Shown one piece after another: positions 1 through 8,615 of a DNA stretch of 64,000 nucleotides. A program made the position numbers and the translations under genes. Within the stretch, counting starts at the first letter, position 1, and each line of letters opens with the position of its first letter. The notes beneath the pieces are model-generated. The model was not told the origin of the DNA. It saw nothing but the letters and a program-made list of their open reading frames with translations, and did not search any database. Source of the DNA: Aeoliella straminimaris (GTDB taxonomy: Bacteria > Planctomycetota > Planctomycetia > Pirellulales > Lacipirellulaceae); the NCBI RefSeq assembly GCF_024054565.1, contig NZ_JAMXLR010000061.1:186001-250000 (forward strand), given 5' to 3'.

Positions 1-33
1 ACTTTTGCGGCGGGGATCAGGTATCGCCTCCTG

Positions 34-621
34 ATGGCAGTTGGTTCGTTAGCGGGTGCTTCACTAATAGCTGTACTTTTCGCCTACTGGGTTGAAATCC
101 CAGACCTAGATGATTTGGCAATCCTTGTGCTGATGTTCCTTGTCTATGCGTTGGCCATCTTGCTTTCCATGTTGCTGATTCACTCGCTCCGCAGCCGGAC
201 AGATCTCTCGACCTGGCAACCTCGTTTCGTGGTTCGCCAGTTGCTGGGCGTCATGATCGTCACTGCGCTGATCGCTGCCACCGTGCGACTGGCTTTGCCG
301 GCGATTGACGCCTTCGGCGACATCGGAAACCTGGCGCCGCTTTTTGGATGGTCGGTCACAGCAATCACCGCTGGCGTGCTACTGCTGAATCATCCGCCGA
401 GTCTCTGGCGGTTGGGCGCCTTCGCAGGAATTGGCCTGGCGATTGGTTATCTTTGCACTCGTCTTACCAGCTGGGATGAAGGACTCTACGCAAACGTCGT
501 CCAGATGACGACGCTCGCAGTCTGCCTGGTGGTACCGCAATTCGATCGCTACGTGTTGCGAGTGGCGCTCGAGCCTCGTGAAAGATCAGACCCCGAGCAG
601 CACCTTGACGAAAACGCGTAG
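34..621 (+). CDS. Multi-pass membrane protein, possibly cut by window edge
   Basis: Unrecognised integral membrane protein of at least 195 residues. About five hydrophobic segments are visible: near residues 5-20, 28-50, 68-88, 103-118 and 125-140. The C-terminus carries FDRYVLRVALEPRER. The reading frame is open back to base 1, so the true start may lie outside the window; the ATG at 34 is only the first one seen. The next gene overlaps its 3' end and encodes a clear paralogue: both have an RF-V-R-LL stretch, a conserved AL-P segment and the DRY...LEPRER tail. No catalytic motif is seen and the function is unknown. Confidence 0.6.
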   Translation: MAVGSLAGASLIAVLFAYWVEIPDLDDLAILVLMFLVYALAILLSMLLIHSLRSRTDLSTWQPRFVVRQLLGVMIVTALIAATVRLALPAIDAFGDIGNLAPLFGWSVTAITAGVLLLNHPPSLWRLGAFAGIGLAIGYLCTRLTSWDEGLYANVVQMTTLAVCLVVPQFDRYVLRVALEPRERSDPEQHLDENA

Positions 622-1414
622 CATCACGATCGCCGGCGGGGCCTTCACCATGGCGGCTATCGCCCTGGTGGTGCTGGCCGACTTGTTTGTGCCGCTTGTC
701 ATCTCGCGTGCTACAAGAGAGTCCGTTCTGATTGGACTGAGCTTCGGGCAGATGGGAGTCGCCGTGCTGTGGGCAAGTTCTGCAGCGGTCCTTTCGTGGA
801 GGAGAATCGCCGTTTGCTACCTGGTTGCCGTCGTCACCGCTCTGCACTTCGTCTTCTATGAAGGTCGCGGCATTCAAGTGGATGCCGCAGCGATGATTGT
901 GACGATTTGGATATCACTTCCGACCCTCGTTTTGGGGGTGAATTTCGCCTTGCGATGGATCCGCCAATATCGGAATCGTTACACCGAAAAGGGGGAACAG
1001 CCTCCCAGGTTTGGTGTCCGACATCTTTTGATGGCCAGCACCGCGATTGCGGTGGTTTCATTGATTGTTCGTTTCGCTTTGCCGGAATTGGGCTCGGCGA
1101 ATGTCGATACCATCGTCGTGTGGGTACTGCAAAGCACGGCCATAACACTGGTCGCAGTCGAAGTCTCTCGCAGTAAGATGAAAGTACTCTGGCAAGTCGG
1201 CCTGTTGGCAATTGCCTGCATGGCAGGCAGCTTCTGGCTCTCCAACAGCATCGAGTGGGAAGACGCTTGGCTGGCCAACGTAATTCAGACGCTGGTGCTG
1301 GCGATTGCTTTGCTGGCACCGCGCCTCGATCGCTACACGATGCGAATCACGCTCGAGCCACGCGAAAGGGAAACTCCTGTCGAGCCCGAAACCGCCGAGG
1401 ATCTAACGGAGTAA
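578..1414 (+). CDS. Multi-pass membrane protein, paralogue of upstream gene
   Basis: Unrecognised 278-residue membrane protein with about seven hydrophobic segments. The C-terminal half matches the upstream protein (RFGVRHLL, IVRFALPEL, LDRYTMRITLEPRER), so the pair is a tandem duplication in which this copy has an extra N-terminal membrane region. The start is GTG at 578, 44 bases inside the preceding gene, suggesting translational coupling; an ATG near 650 is an alternative. The 3' end overlaps the convergent methyltransferase gene by 12 bases. No function can be assigned. Confidence 0.65.
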   Translation: MKDQTPSSTLTKTRSITIAGGAFTMAAIALVVLADLFVPLVISRATRESVLIGLSFGQMGVAVLWASSAAVLSWRRIAVCYLVAVVTALHFVFYEGRGIQVDAAAMIVTIWISLPTLVLGVNFALRWIRQYRNRYTEKGEQPPRFGVRHLLMASTAIAVVSLIVRFALPELGSANVDTIVVWVLQSTAITLVAVEVSRSKMKVLWQVGLLAIACMAGSFWLSNSIEWEDAWLANVIQTLVLAIALLAPRLDRYTMRITLEPRERETPVEPETAEDLTE

Positions 1415-2182
1415 ACTTCGCTCCACACCGATGCGGCGTGCCTTGATCCGCACGTACGGGGCGATGTACTGGGCGCGGTGGGCGAACGTGCCATGCTCCG
1501 CATCGGCCTTCGCATGCATCGGTTCAAGCAGGCCTTCGACCACGAACCCGGCCTGGCACAAACCGCCGATCAACTGCTCCCACCGGTGGAGGTATTCGGT
1601 AGCTCCTTGCTCCCTCAGCCGCGATGGTTCGTCCGGCGGCAGCGGTTTGTCCCGATAGTATGTTTCTTCGAGCACGTACCCCCCGGCCTGCGGCTTCGCC
1701 CTGCACTGCAGGCTCGCTGGCGACTTGTGCTGGCTGACGTACAGCCCGTCGCCGCGGACAACGCGGGCCACCTGCTGGTACACGGCCAGAACATCGGGCA
1801 CGTAGCAGGTGCTCACGGGCTGAATCACCAGGTCGAACTCGCCGGTACCGAACATCGACAGGTCGGTCATCGAGCCTTCTACGATACGAACCTGCAGGCG
1901 TCGCTCGCGGGCCACTTCGGCGTCTTGCGCCAGCATCGCGCGGCTGATGTCCAGCACGGTGACTTCCGCGCCGGCCGCCGCATAGAGCGCACTCTGCCTT
2001 CCACCTCCCGCGGCCAGGCACAGCACCCGCCAGCCGCGGATCGATGGGCCCAGCCAGCCTGCCGGATCGATGGTCCTGAGCGGATTGGCAAAGTCGGTAT
2101 CGCTAGCAGGACGCGCGAGCGGCGCACCGTCCCTAGCCAGATTGTCCCACGCCCGCGCGTTTTGCGAATGGAAAGAACTCAC
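1403..2182 (-). CDS. Class I SAM-dependent methyltransferase
   Basis: Predicted 259-residue cytosolic methyltransferase. SAM-binding motif I reads VLCLAAGGGRQSALYAAAGA, followed by the acidic EVTVLDIS strand and a FDLVIQ motif IV, the usual class I Rossmann order. The substrate cannot be read from sequence. I chose the GTG at 2182 (VSSFHSQNARAWDNLA) rather than an upstream start: it lies 8 bases after the stop of the DUF5522 gene, and the longer N-terminus would be low-complexity read-through of that gene. It is the last gene of a tight minus-strand run behind the cobalamin riboswitch, so co-regulation by B12 is possible. Confidence 0.85.
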   Translation of the reverse strand: MSSFHSQNARAWDNLARDGAPLARPASDTDFANPLRTIDPAGWLGPSIRGWRVLCLAAGGGRQSALYAAAGAEVTVLDISRAMLAQDAEVARERRLQVRIVEGSMTDLSMFGTGEFDLVIQPVSTCYVPDVLAVYQQVARVVRGDGLYVSQHKSPASLQCRAKPQAGGYVLEETYYRDKPLPPDEPSRLREQGATEYLHRWEQLIGGLCQAGFVVEGLLEPMHAKADAEHGTFAHRAQYIAPYVRIKARRIGVERSLLR

Positions 2183-2190
2183 TCCGGACC

Positions 2191-2430
2191 CTACAAGAAC
2201 GAAGTCTGAACAGCCGGACCACCGTGCGGCTCGTGCTCGCGAGACTCCGTTATACCATCTGCAACCGTTGCAGTTGGTGCAGAATCCGAATCGGACTGGC
2301 GATAGGGGCAGTGGCGGCATCCGCTGCCGCAGCACTTGCCCCGTCGCAAGAGATAGCCGGCCGTGAACACAACGCGTCCCTGCTCGATGTAGTAGTCGCG
2401 CGAATCGTCCTGTGTGTTCGGCCGCTGCAT
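2191..2430 (-). CDS. DUF5522 family small Cys-rich protein
   Basis: A 79-residue protein. Its N-terminal half carries DYYIEQGRVVFTAGYLLRRG followed by KCCGSGCRHCPY, which I recognise as the DUF5522 signature. Four clustered cysteines plus histidine suggest metal or cluster binding, but no function is known to me. The last 35 residues look unstructured. The ATG at 2430 is chosen because the conserved block starts about 12 residues after it. It begins 4 bases after the stop of the surface-protein gene and ends 8 bases before the methyltransferase start, so it is probably in the same operon. Confidence 0.75.
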   Translation of the reverse strand: MQRPNTQDDSRDYYIEQGRVVFTAGYLLRRGKCCGSGCRHCPYRQSDSDSAPTATVADGITESREHEPHGGPAVQTSFL

Positions 2431-2434
2431 GGCG

Positions 2435-3298
2435 TTAGCTCCGTCGTCGACACCAGGCCAAGGTAGCGATGCCCGCCAGTGCAAGCACCATGCTGGCTGG
2501 TTCGGGAACATTCAGCGCGCCGACCGCGTCGAGATCCAGCCCGCCGCTGCCGGTCGTCAGCCAGGTGTCGAGAATCGGGTTGCCCAGCGAATCGAGGAAG
2601 GCGCCGTTGCCCGGAATATCGACCAGTCGCACGAATTGAATGGCCGACAAATCTACCGCGCCGCTAACGACCTCGGGCTGGGTAATCAGTTCCGCCAGGT
2701 CGAATGGCGTGCCGATACCGGCGGGATGCACGCCCGCCAGGTTGTGGATGTTGGTGGTGTCGACACCGGCAAAATTGCGACCAAAAGGTACGGCAATTTC
2801 GTCTGTGTCCAACTCGCCGTTGTCGTCCGGTTCGATGTTCAGCGAGACCGAAGGAAAGCGTGCGAAGTCCGTTCCGTTGCTCGAAACCTCGACGTACGCC
2901 AGTTCGCCAAAGATGTACGGTGCCGTGAAGTACTCGGCCGCGTTCTCAAACACCGCCAAATCAGGGCCGGCCTTGTCGACAATCGGCAGCGCAAATTGCA
3001 GCGTGATGGAGCCAGGCTGAACGCCAGTATCAATCTGCCCTGCATCCAGGTCGCCCAGCGACACGATGCCGCTGCCGTTGGCACCCAGCGCCACGGTGGG
3101 GTCGGCATACGCCGCATCAACACCTGGTGCCGGTGAGTAGTCGACTACGGTCGACGCCCATGCCTTGACCTGCGACGGCTGAACCTGGTTGGCGACGTCA
3201 GTAAATGCGGGATAAGGTCCGGCGATGCCAGTCGCCGCCGTGACGCATGTACCCACCAGCGCCAACAGGGCGCTGCTCGCGATGTTTGTCCTCTTCAT
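2435..3298 (-). CDS. PEP-CTERM surface protein, B12-riboswitch operon
   Basis: Secreted protein of 287 residues. It has a signal peptide (MKRTNIASSALLALVGTCV...), a body containing VSLGDLDAG, DLAVFENA and FDLAELI stretches, and a C-terminal VPEPASM motif, hydrophobic helix and CRRRS tail, the classic PEP-CTERM exosortase sorting signal. The ATG at 3298 has a good Shine-Dalgarno (GAGGAA) overlapping the stop of the preceding gene, 11 bases away. The body resembles 'cell surface protein' families that I associate with cobalamin loci. With the riboswitch upstream, a corrinoid-related surface role is inferred, not shown. Confidence 0.85.
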   Translation of the reverse strand: MKRTNIASSALLALVGTCVTAATGIAGPYPAFTDVANQVQPSQVKAWASTVVDYSPAPGVDAAYADPTVALGANGSGIVSLGDLDAGQIDTGVQPGSITLQFALPIVDKAGPDLAVFENAAEYFTAPYIFGELAYVEVSSNGTDFARFPSVSLNIEPDDNGELDTDEIAVPFGRNFAGVDTTNIHNLAGVHPAGIGTPFDLAELITQPEVVSGAVDLSAIQFVRLVDIPGNGAFLDSLGNPILDTWLTTGSGGLDLDAVGALNVPEPASMVLALAGIATLAWCRRRS

Positions 3299-3309
3299 TA
3301 GTGCATTCC

Positions 3310-4347
3310 TCAATTGCGAGTTCGCTTGAGACAAATTCCCAAGCCTAAACCTAAGATACAAATCCACATTGCTTTGCTCGGCGGCTCTGGCACAGCCAAC
3401 TGAATCGCTGTCGCCAAGCCACCTTCGCCAAAGTGATTCTTCCAAATGCCGTAGTCGCCGACGCCTACCGTTCCGCTACCGTCGCCATCGGCCCCGGACC
3501 CTGCGGGTACGCTGGTCCCCAGATGGTTTCGCCATACGGCATAGTCCGCCAGGTTCACCAGGCCATCGCCGTTGTAGTCGCCTGCCTGCGACTGCCCTAA
3601 TACCAAGTTGTCGATGGCGACATACGCGGGCGTATTCATGCCGAACTGGGGATGGATGTCTGACGAGTCGAGACGGAATTCGAGCCGCGCCACGCCGTCT
3701 TGCGCCAGCGGCGAAAGGTCGACACTGGTCCAGTCCTGGACGATGTAATCCTGCGAGTTATCGGCAGATCGAAAGTCAGCCAGGTAGAATTCCACCTCGC
3801 CAAGTAAGACATCCGCGTCACTCCACCCTTCGATGCGGAGTTGAAACCAGTCGGCCTCATTGCCCGAGATGCCGCCAAATTTCTTGGCAAACGAATCGCC
3901 GTCGCGCATCGAGAGCGCGGCGTAGGTGGTGTTGGTCACTTCGATCGACAGAGGGTGAGCCCCCGCGGGCAACGAAATGGCGGGAATCGCTCCGCCGTTG
4001 CCCGCATCGTAGCCACTGTAAGCCACGGCGAACTGACTCGAGCCGTCCGCCCCACTGCCAGCGAACGCGCTGTACTGGTTCATCGGCCCGGCGGTGGTTG
4101 TATCGACCGCCCGTGAATAGGCAAACCCTTCCCAACAGCAGTCGGCGGTGAAGGCCTCGTAGTTGTTGCTGAACAGAGCCCCTTGGCTCTCGAACGAACC
4201 ATCCAAGTTCCGCCCATCTTCGTATTCGGTACCTGCCAGCGACAACTCTTCGAAGTCGACAACCGTCGCTGCTCCAGCACTAGTAACCGTACCGCCGAAG
4301 GCGAGCAGTAGTAGTCCAACGTGGTAGGTCCAGTCGCGCCTAGTCAT
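3310..4347 (-). CDS. DUF4465 surface protein with dockerin-like repeats and PEP-CTERM-like tail
   Basis: Exported protein of 345 residues: signal peptide (about 1-27), a DUF4465 domain (about 30-255), two dockerin/EF-hand-like repeats (GDYNGDGLVNLADYAVWRNH and GADGDGSGTVGVGDYGIWKN, about 258-310) and a VPEPPS motif with terminal helix and basic tail. DUF4465 hallmarks seen are WEGFAYS, NQYSAFAG, TNTTYAALSM, VEFYLADFR and FGMNTPAYVAIDNL. The ATG at 4347 overlaps the DUF1559 stop by 8 bases (ATGACTAG). Members of this family occur in Bacteroidetes vitamin B12 uptake loci; as I recall they include B12-binding surface proteins. Cobamide binding here is inference, supported by the riboswitch. Confidence 0.88.
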   Translation of the reverse strand: MTRRDWTYHVGLLLLAFGGTVTSAGAATVVDFEELSLAGTEYEDGRNLDGSFESQGALFSNNYEAFTADCCWEGFAYSRAVDTTTAGPMNQYSAFAGSGADGSSQFAVAYSGYDAGNGGAIPAISLPAGAHPLSIEVTNTTYAALSMRDGDSFAKKFGGISGNEADWFQLRIEGWSDADVLLGEVEFYLADFRSADNSQDYIVQDWTSVDLSPLAQDGVARLEFRLDSSDIHPQFGMNTPAYVAIDNLVLGQSQAGDYNGDGLVNLADYAVWRNHLGTSVPAGSGADGDGSGTVGVGDYGIWKNHFGEGGLATAIQLAVPEPPSKAMWICILGLGLGICLKRTRN

Positions 4348-5119
4348 TCGAGACCTCGTTTCCGGCTCGAGTGCAAAGCGCCGCCAGCACTTCCAAGGGC
4401 AAGTCGTCGGACAGAAAGTGAACGCTGCCGTCGGCGAATGCGGCTTGGGCACCGCCCGGGTGATCGCTGCGGATATCGTTTTCGAACGCCGGCGCGGCAT
4501 TTACGGCAAACGCCTGGTCAAACAGGTTGCGACCGTTAATCCACTGGCCATCTTCGAATGCGGTATCTTCGGCCACGACAATGGTGCTGGACGCGCCATC
4601 GGTGATTTCGCGAAACGAGATCGCCCGATCGATGAGCATGGCACCTTTGGCGGGGCTGTTAGGCGAAGTGATTCGCTCGCCGTACATGCCGCCGAAGTGG
4701 GCCGGTCCCCGGCCGGACGACAATTCGGCACCGCGGGGAGTGCTCGGGCAGAGGTACGCCGGCAGAATCGTGGCGGCCGCTTCGGCGTTCACAGGGTGAT
4801 CGAACGGCAACTCGAGGTCCAGCGAATCGTACAGCGACTGCTGTTCGAGTTGGGGCAGCAAGAACGCGGACCAGGCCAGCTGACGCTCCTCGGTACCGCG
4901 CCACGGTCGCCACTCGGTGCAGCCCACCGGCAGTGCTCCATGGACGTCGTGATACGCTTGCAGCGCGATACCAACCTGATGCAGCCGGTTCTTGCACGTC
5001 GCGCGGCGAGCCGATTCGCGCGCCGCCTGCACCGCTGGCAACAGCAGCGCAACGAGCGCACCGATGATGGCAATCACCACCAATAGCTCAACCAGAGTGA
5101 ATCCAATGCGTCGCGGCAT
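4340..5119 (-). CDS. DUF1559 prepilin-type protein (H-X9-DG)
   Basis: A 259-residue protein with a type IV prepilin-like N-terminus (RRIGFTLVELLVVIAIIGAL) and the C-terminal HPGGAQAAFADG signature, that is H, nine residues, DG. This is the planctomycete DUF1559 family, probably cleaved and assembled in or exported across the inner membrane as a pseudopilin. The ATG at 5119 places the GFTLVELL cleavage motif 5 residues in; earlier starts would lie inside the riboswitch. It is the first gene after the cobalamin riboswitch and overlaps the DUF4465 gene, so both are probably translated from one B12-controlled transcript. Confidence 0.9.
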   Translation of the reverse strand: MPRRIGFTLVELLVVIAIIGALVALLLPAVQAARESARRATCKNRLHQVGIALQAYHDVHGALPVGCTEWRPWRGTEERQLAWSAFLLPQLEQQSLYDSLDLELPFDHPVNAEAAATILPAYLCPSTPRGAELSSGRGPAHFGGMYGERITSPNSPAKGAMLIDRAISFREITDGASSTIVVAEDTAFEDGQWINGRNLFDQAFAVNAAPAFENDIRSDHPGGAQAAFADGSVHFLSDDLPLEVLAALCTRAGNEVSND

Positions 5120-5247
5120 CGTAGCCAGGCAAACGAACTGCGCGCGGGTGCCGACGCAATAAACGTCCGGCCAACGAAGCACGAGTCGGATGCGTATCCT
5201 GTATGAATGTTGACGCAGCGACTGTCCCTCGCAGTCGGTCCGCATGC

Positions 5248-5442
5248 CACGCGTTGGTAGGTCTTCTGACTCCCGAGTGTCGCCGGTTCGGCCTTCTCAC
5301 CCACACGTCGGCGGGCAATGGCATTAGAGTCGAACCGCGAGTTGGCTCTCGGTCACAGCGGCGGGGCCGTCCCGGAATTTCACCGGAGTTCCCTGTTGTG
5401 TCGGCCGACAAGAACGATTGCGCGGCCAACCACCAACACACG
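5248..5442 (-). promoter_or_regulatory. Cobalamin (B12) riboswitch
   Basis: Read on the minus strand, the region contains the conserved core GGGAACTCCGGTGAAATTCC, then GGACGGCCCCGCCGCTGTGA, and near the 3' end the B12 box GAGTCAGAAGACCTACC. The outer helix P1 pairs bases 5432-5442 with 5248-5258 over 11 positions, including G-U pairs. These are the diagnostic parts of a class I cobalamin aptamer. The first downstream start is at 5119. No terminator-like T-run is visible, so the mode of control is unclear. It should lower expression of the 5119-1403 operon when adenosyl- or methylcobalamin is abundant. Confidence 0.95.
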
Positions 5443-5449
5443 AGCAGCC

Positions 5450-5478
5450 AGTCTAGGCCGGTAGGCGGTGGGTGTCAA
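5450..5478 (-). promoter_or_regulatory. Sigma-70-type promoter before the riboswitch
   Basis: On the minus strand TTGACA (5473-5478) is followed after exactly 17 bases by TAGACT (5450-5455). Transcription would begin near 5443, immediately before riboswitch helix P1. The agreement between predicted start and aptamer edge supports both calls. Confidence 0.8.
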
Positions 5479-5506
5479 CCAGCGGGAAGATGCGAGCGTC
5501 CGGCCG

Positions 5507-6739
5507 CTAACGAGAGACCAAATCGCTGGCCTGGCCCACTTCGAACCCGGCGCTCTCGACCAGTTCGCGGACACGTTGGTCCGATATGTCGCCCACCACT
5601 ACTGCTTGCGGGGGGTCGAGTGTCACGCGGGCCGAGCGAACTTCTGGGTCGCGTTTTAAGTTCGCTTCCACTTTGCCAACGCAGCCCTGGCAGGTCATGC
5701 CGGTGATCGGCACGGTGGTAGCGGGGAGGTTGCCGGCTGTGTCGAGTGGCTTGCGGCTGGCGAGCTTACGCATCAGGTCACTTATCGCAAACCAGGCGAT
5801 CAGAGCCAGCAATGCCACGGCGCTGGCCACGCCCCACCAGGTGATGGGATGCTCGTGCACATGCTGGCTGACGCCACTGGCGCTCAACACGCGATCGAAG
5901 AACATGCCAGCCGCCATGCTGCCAATGATGATCGTCGAGAGGTACACGACCAGGGCGCGGCCGCCAATGGTCTTTCGCACCGCACCGATGGTCGCTGCGT
6001 TGGTTGCAGGGCCGGCCATCAGAAACACCAGGGCCGCTCCCGCAGGCAGGCCACCAGCCACCAGCGCCGCGGCAATGGGAACCGAGGCGGTCGCGCAGAC
6101 GTAAAGCGGCAGCGACACGGCCAGCGCTGCTGCCATGGCCGCCATTCCGCCGTAGGCAGCGAGGCCCGTAAGCATCGAATCGGGCACCAGCGTCGTAATG
6201 GCAGCCGAGAGCAGTACTCCGATCACCAGCCAGCCCCAAATGGAATGTAGTATTTCGAGGGTGTGGTCGACCAGATCGCGCCACGAACGCCGACCTGCGT
6301 GGCTGGCGGAATTCGGTCGGATGGTCGGCAATTCGTTGGCTGTTGGCTGCACCGCATCGGTTACAAAACCGCCAATCAGGCCGGTTACCAGCGCCGCCAC
6401 GACCTTGAACAGCGCAAATGGCCACCCCAGCATCGCGGCGCTGACCAAAATCGAGTCGACGCCGGTTTGCGGTGTGGAAATCAAGAAGCCCACGGTCGCG
6501 CCGCGACTGGCCTGCTGCTCGCGCAAGCTGATAGCCACAGGGATCACGCCGCACGAGCACAGCGGCAGCGGCACCCCCAGCGCGACGGCCTTGGCCACGC
6601 TCCCCTTCCCCCGCAGTTGCCGTCGCACGAAGTCGCGTGGCAACAACACATGCATCACTCCGGCCACCGCGGCGCCCAACAGCAGCCACGGGGCGAGCTC
6701 TACGGTGGTATGCCAGGCGGAAAGGAGGAAAGATTGCAT
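5507..6739 (-). CDS. SO_0444-type Cu/Zn permease with C-terminal HMA domain
   Basis: A 410-residue inner-membrane permease of the ArsP/DUF318 superfamily, closest to the SO_0444 Cu/Zn efflux group. The signature PLPLCSCGVIP is at residues 57-67, with Cys61 and Cys63 as likely metal ligands. About eight to ten membrane helices follow. Residues about 340-405 form a heavy-metal-associated domain with GMTCQGC, whose CxxC pair binds a soft metal. Export of copper or zinc is inferred from family. The gene ends about 65 bases before the riboswitch transcript begins and is not under it. No neighbouring metal regulator is seen. Confidence 0.85.
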   Translation of the reverse strand: MQSFLLSAWHTTVELAPWLLLGAAVAGVMHVLLPRDFVRRQLRGKGSVAKAVALGVPLPLCSCGVIPVAISLREQQASRGATVGFLISTPQTGVDSILVSAAMLGWPFALFKVVAALVTGLIGGFVTDAVQPTANELPTIRPNSASHAGRRSWRDLVDHTLEILHSIWGWLVIGVLLSAAITTLVPDSMLTGLAAYGGMAAMAAALAVSLPLYVCATASVPIAAALVAGGLPAGAALVFLMAGPATNAATIGAVRKTIGGRALVVYLSTIIIGSMAAGMFFDRVLSASGVSQHVHEHPITWWGVASAVALLALIAWFAISDLMRKLASRKPLDTAGNLPATTVPITGMTCQGCVGKVEANLKRDPEVRSARVTLDPPQAVVVGDISDQRVRELVESAGFEVGQASDLVSR

Positions 6740-6845
6740 GAGTTTTCAAGGAGCCAAGAGTTGCCAAGTAGCTGAAGACGTACCCGTAATTGTAGGCCTG
6801 CAGCGTGCCCGTGGCGATGGCGGCGTCCTGCGCGGCGATGGCGAC

Positions 6846-8048
6846 TCACACCTCGGCCACTTGGGACTCAGCAAACGGCGGTTCCGTTGCCAATTCCTTG
6901 CGGAACACCGGCACTTCGAACGTGAAGTCGAGATTCGGGCCAGACAGTTTGGCAGCGACCTTCAGTTTCCACTTCACCGGACGGTCGGCGTGCGGATCGC
7001 TTGGCTCGACGTCTGGGGGAATAGCGAACTGCACGGGGATGGCGGTTTGCGAGAAATCGTTTTCATCGAGCGTTCGTTCGATGACTTGTTCGTCCTTCCA
7101 CAGCACGTTGGTGCGGGTCTGCTTACCTGCACGCACGGTCTGGGTGCACTCGAGCTTCACCTGGAAGCCATCGTCCGCTCGCACATAGGCGGGAATCAGC
7201 ACCACGCCGGCTAGCTGCCCGCCGATCTCGCCGGGCACGCGCGCCATGCGAAACGTGGCGGATGGAAAGCGCTGCCAGCGAAAGTACGTCATGCAGGCCA
7301 GATACAAGAGCCCCAGTCCCGCCAGGATGAACAGCGCCAGCACACCGAGGGCCAGGGGTGTCGCGTTCTTGTCGACCACCAGCATCGCCACAGCGGCTGC
7401 TCCCGCGAGCGAGTTCCAGATGATGGCCAGCACCAGAGTCGCCCAGAAGCCGCCGCTACTGCCGACGGTGATCTCGCCCTCACGCCAATCGTCGCGCCAT
7501 CGCCACGGTTTGTCGGGCTGCTGCTGGGCCATGGCCGATGCGCTTTTGAGTTGCTTGCTGGCAATCGCCACGCCGACCAATCCGCCGATGCCGATCAAGC
7601 CAAAGATGAATCCAAACATCGCCTTTAGAGCGAGCATCTCAGGGCGCAGATCGCGCAGTAGCACGGCCTCGCCGGGGCGGGCCGGATTGACGTAAGCCGC
7701 GACGCTTTGCTCGGCGTCCATCGCCTGCTTGAGTCGCCGGTAGTTGCGAGTTTGATAGGTGCCCAGGTTGTCGCCCATCTGATGGAGTGCCACGCGGTCG
7801 CTGGTGTATTGCTGCCCCGCGTAGGTGTACTGGTACTCGGCGCGGATCCGCTCGGTGTCGTCGCCTCGCTGCAATTTGAGCGAAAGCAGCCGTGCGGGAG
7901 TCTCCTCCCAGTGCTGCATCCGCTGCCAATCGACCAGCGACCACAAGGTGAGCCCAATCATCGCCGCGCCGAACGCCGCGAACGGCATCAGAAACAGCAC
8001 GGCACAGCCGGTGCCTTGGCTCGAGGGGCGTTGGGTACGGTTGGTCAT
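6846..8048 (-). CDS. DUF3592 membrane protein
   Basis: A 400-residue membrane protein. After the N-terminal helix (VLFLMPFAAFGAAMIGL) comes a DUF3592-type extracytoplasmic segment: WEETPARLLS, then AEYQYTYAGQQYTSDRV and VAAYVNPARPGEAVLLRD. Further helices are near 145-165 and in two hydrophobic blocks near 215-270. The C-terminal 130 residues form a beta-rich soluble domain. The start at 8048 (MTNRTQRP) is preferred; an in-frame start at 8093 has no better ribosome site. Function is unknown. Confidence 0.75.
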   Translation of the reverse strand: MTNRTQRPSSQGTGCAVLFLMPFAAFGAAMIGLTLWSLVDWQRMQHWEETPARLLSLKLQRGDDTERIRAEYQYTYAGQQYTSDRVALHQMGDNLGTYQTRNYRRLKQAMDAEQSVAAYVNPARPGEAVLLRDLRPEMLALKAMFGFIFGLIGIGGLVGVAIASKQLKSASAMAQQQPDKPWRWRDDWREGEITVGSSGGFWATLVLAIIWNSLAGAAAVAMLVVDKNATPLALGVLALFILAGLGLLYLACMTYFRWQRFPSATFRMARVPGEIGGQLAGVVLIPAYVRADDGFQVKLECTQTVRAGKQTRTNVLWKDEQVIERTLDENDFSQTAIPVQFAIPPDVEPSDPHADRPVKWKLKVAAKLSGPNLDFTFEVPVFRKELATEPPFAESQVAEV

Positions 8049-8147
8049 GACGTTTGGGAGGAAAGGACCGGGCGCAGGGGTCTTTCGAAGCATAGCTCAC
8101 GGAAAGAGGCTCGATTTCACGCCCGTTTTCAGCGTTTTAGAAGTTCT

Positions 8148-8615
8148 CTAGCCATACAATCCCACGCTGTAGACGGAGAAATCGTGGTTGTAGTGGACCT
8201 CAATCTCGTGGCCCTGGAACAGATCGGACTTCCCAGTGCCGTACCAGGCGTAGGGACGATCTTCGCGATACAACCAAGTCAGGTTCGTTAACTGGAGCTT
8301 GCCAACAAACCTCTCTCTTGTATACGGCGGTCCAACTTCTCGCCAAACATCGTTAAACGTCTCGAGCAGCTCCTCCGCGATTGCCTCGCGGCTGGCAGTA
8401 TCAATCTCCTCCAATCGACCTACAAAATTGCGAGCGTGCTCAACCAACTGCTCATCTGGCTGGCCTGCCATTGGGGCGATATTTAGTTCGCACATTGGCA
8501 GTTTGCTCCACGGCAAGCGGAAGCGTTTGGCAACCGGCACTGCAACGGTGGTTTGCCAAACCTCTCCTTCAGGCGAGTAACGAAATGTTCCAATACCGGG
8601 AACCTCTACCGGTGA
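8148..8615 (-). pseudogene. C-terminal part of a split DUF2262-like gene
   Basis: Open frame of 155 codons that continues in the same frame as the 97-residue gene at 8616-8909 after one TAA codon (8616-8618). It begins SPVEVPGIGTFRYSPEGEVW and ends DLFQGHEIEVHYNHDFSVYS, closely resembling the C-terminal half of the 257-residue protein encoded at 10294-11067 (LGTLFYDDDIDSW... and GLFSDREAEVEIEGGELVHV). The joined pieces (97 + 155) match that paralogue's length. There is no start codon in the first 25 codons; the first possible is GTG at 8540. Probably a nonsense-interrupted gene, unless the downstream part restarts. The DUF2262 assignment is tentative. Confidence 0.6.
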
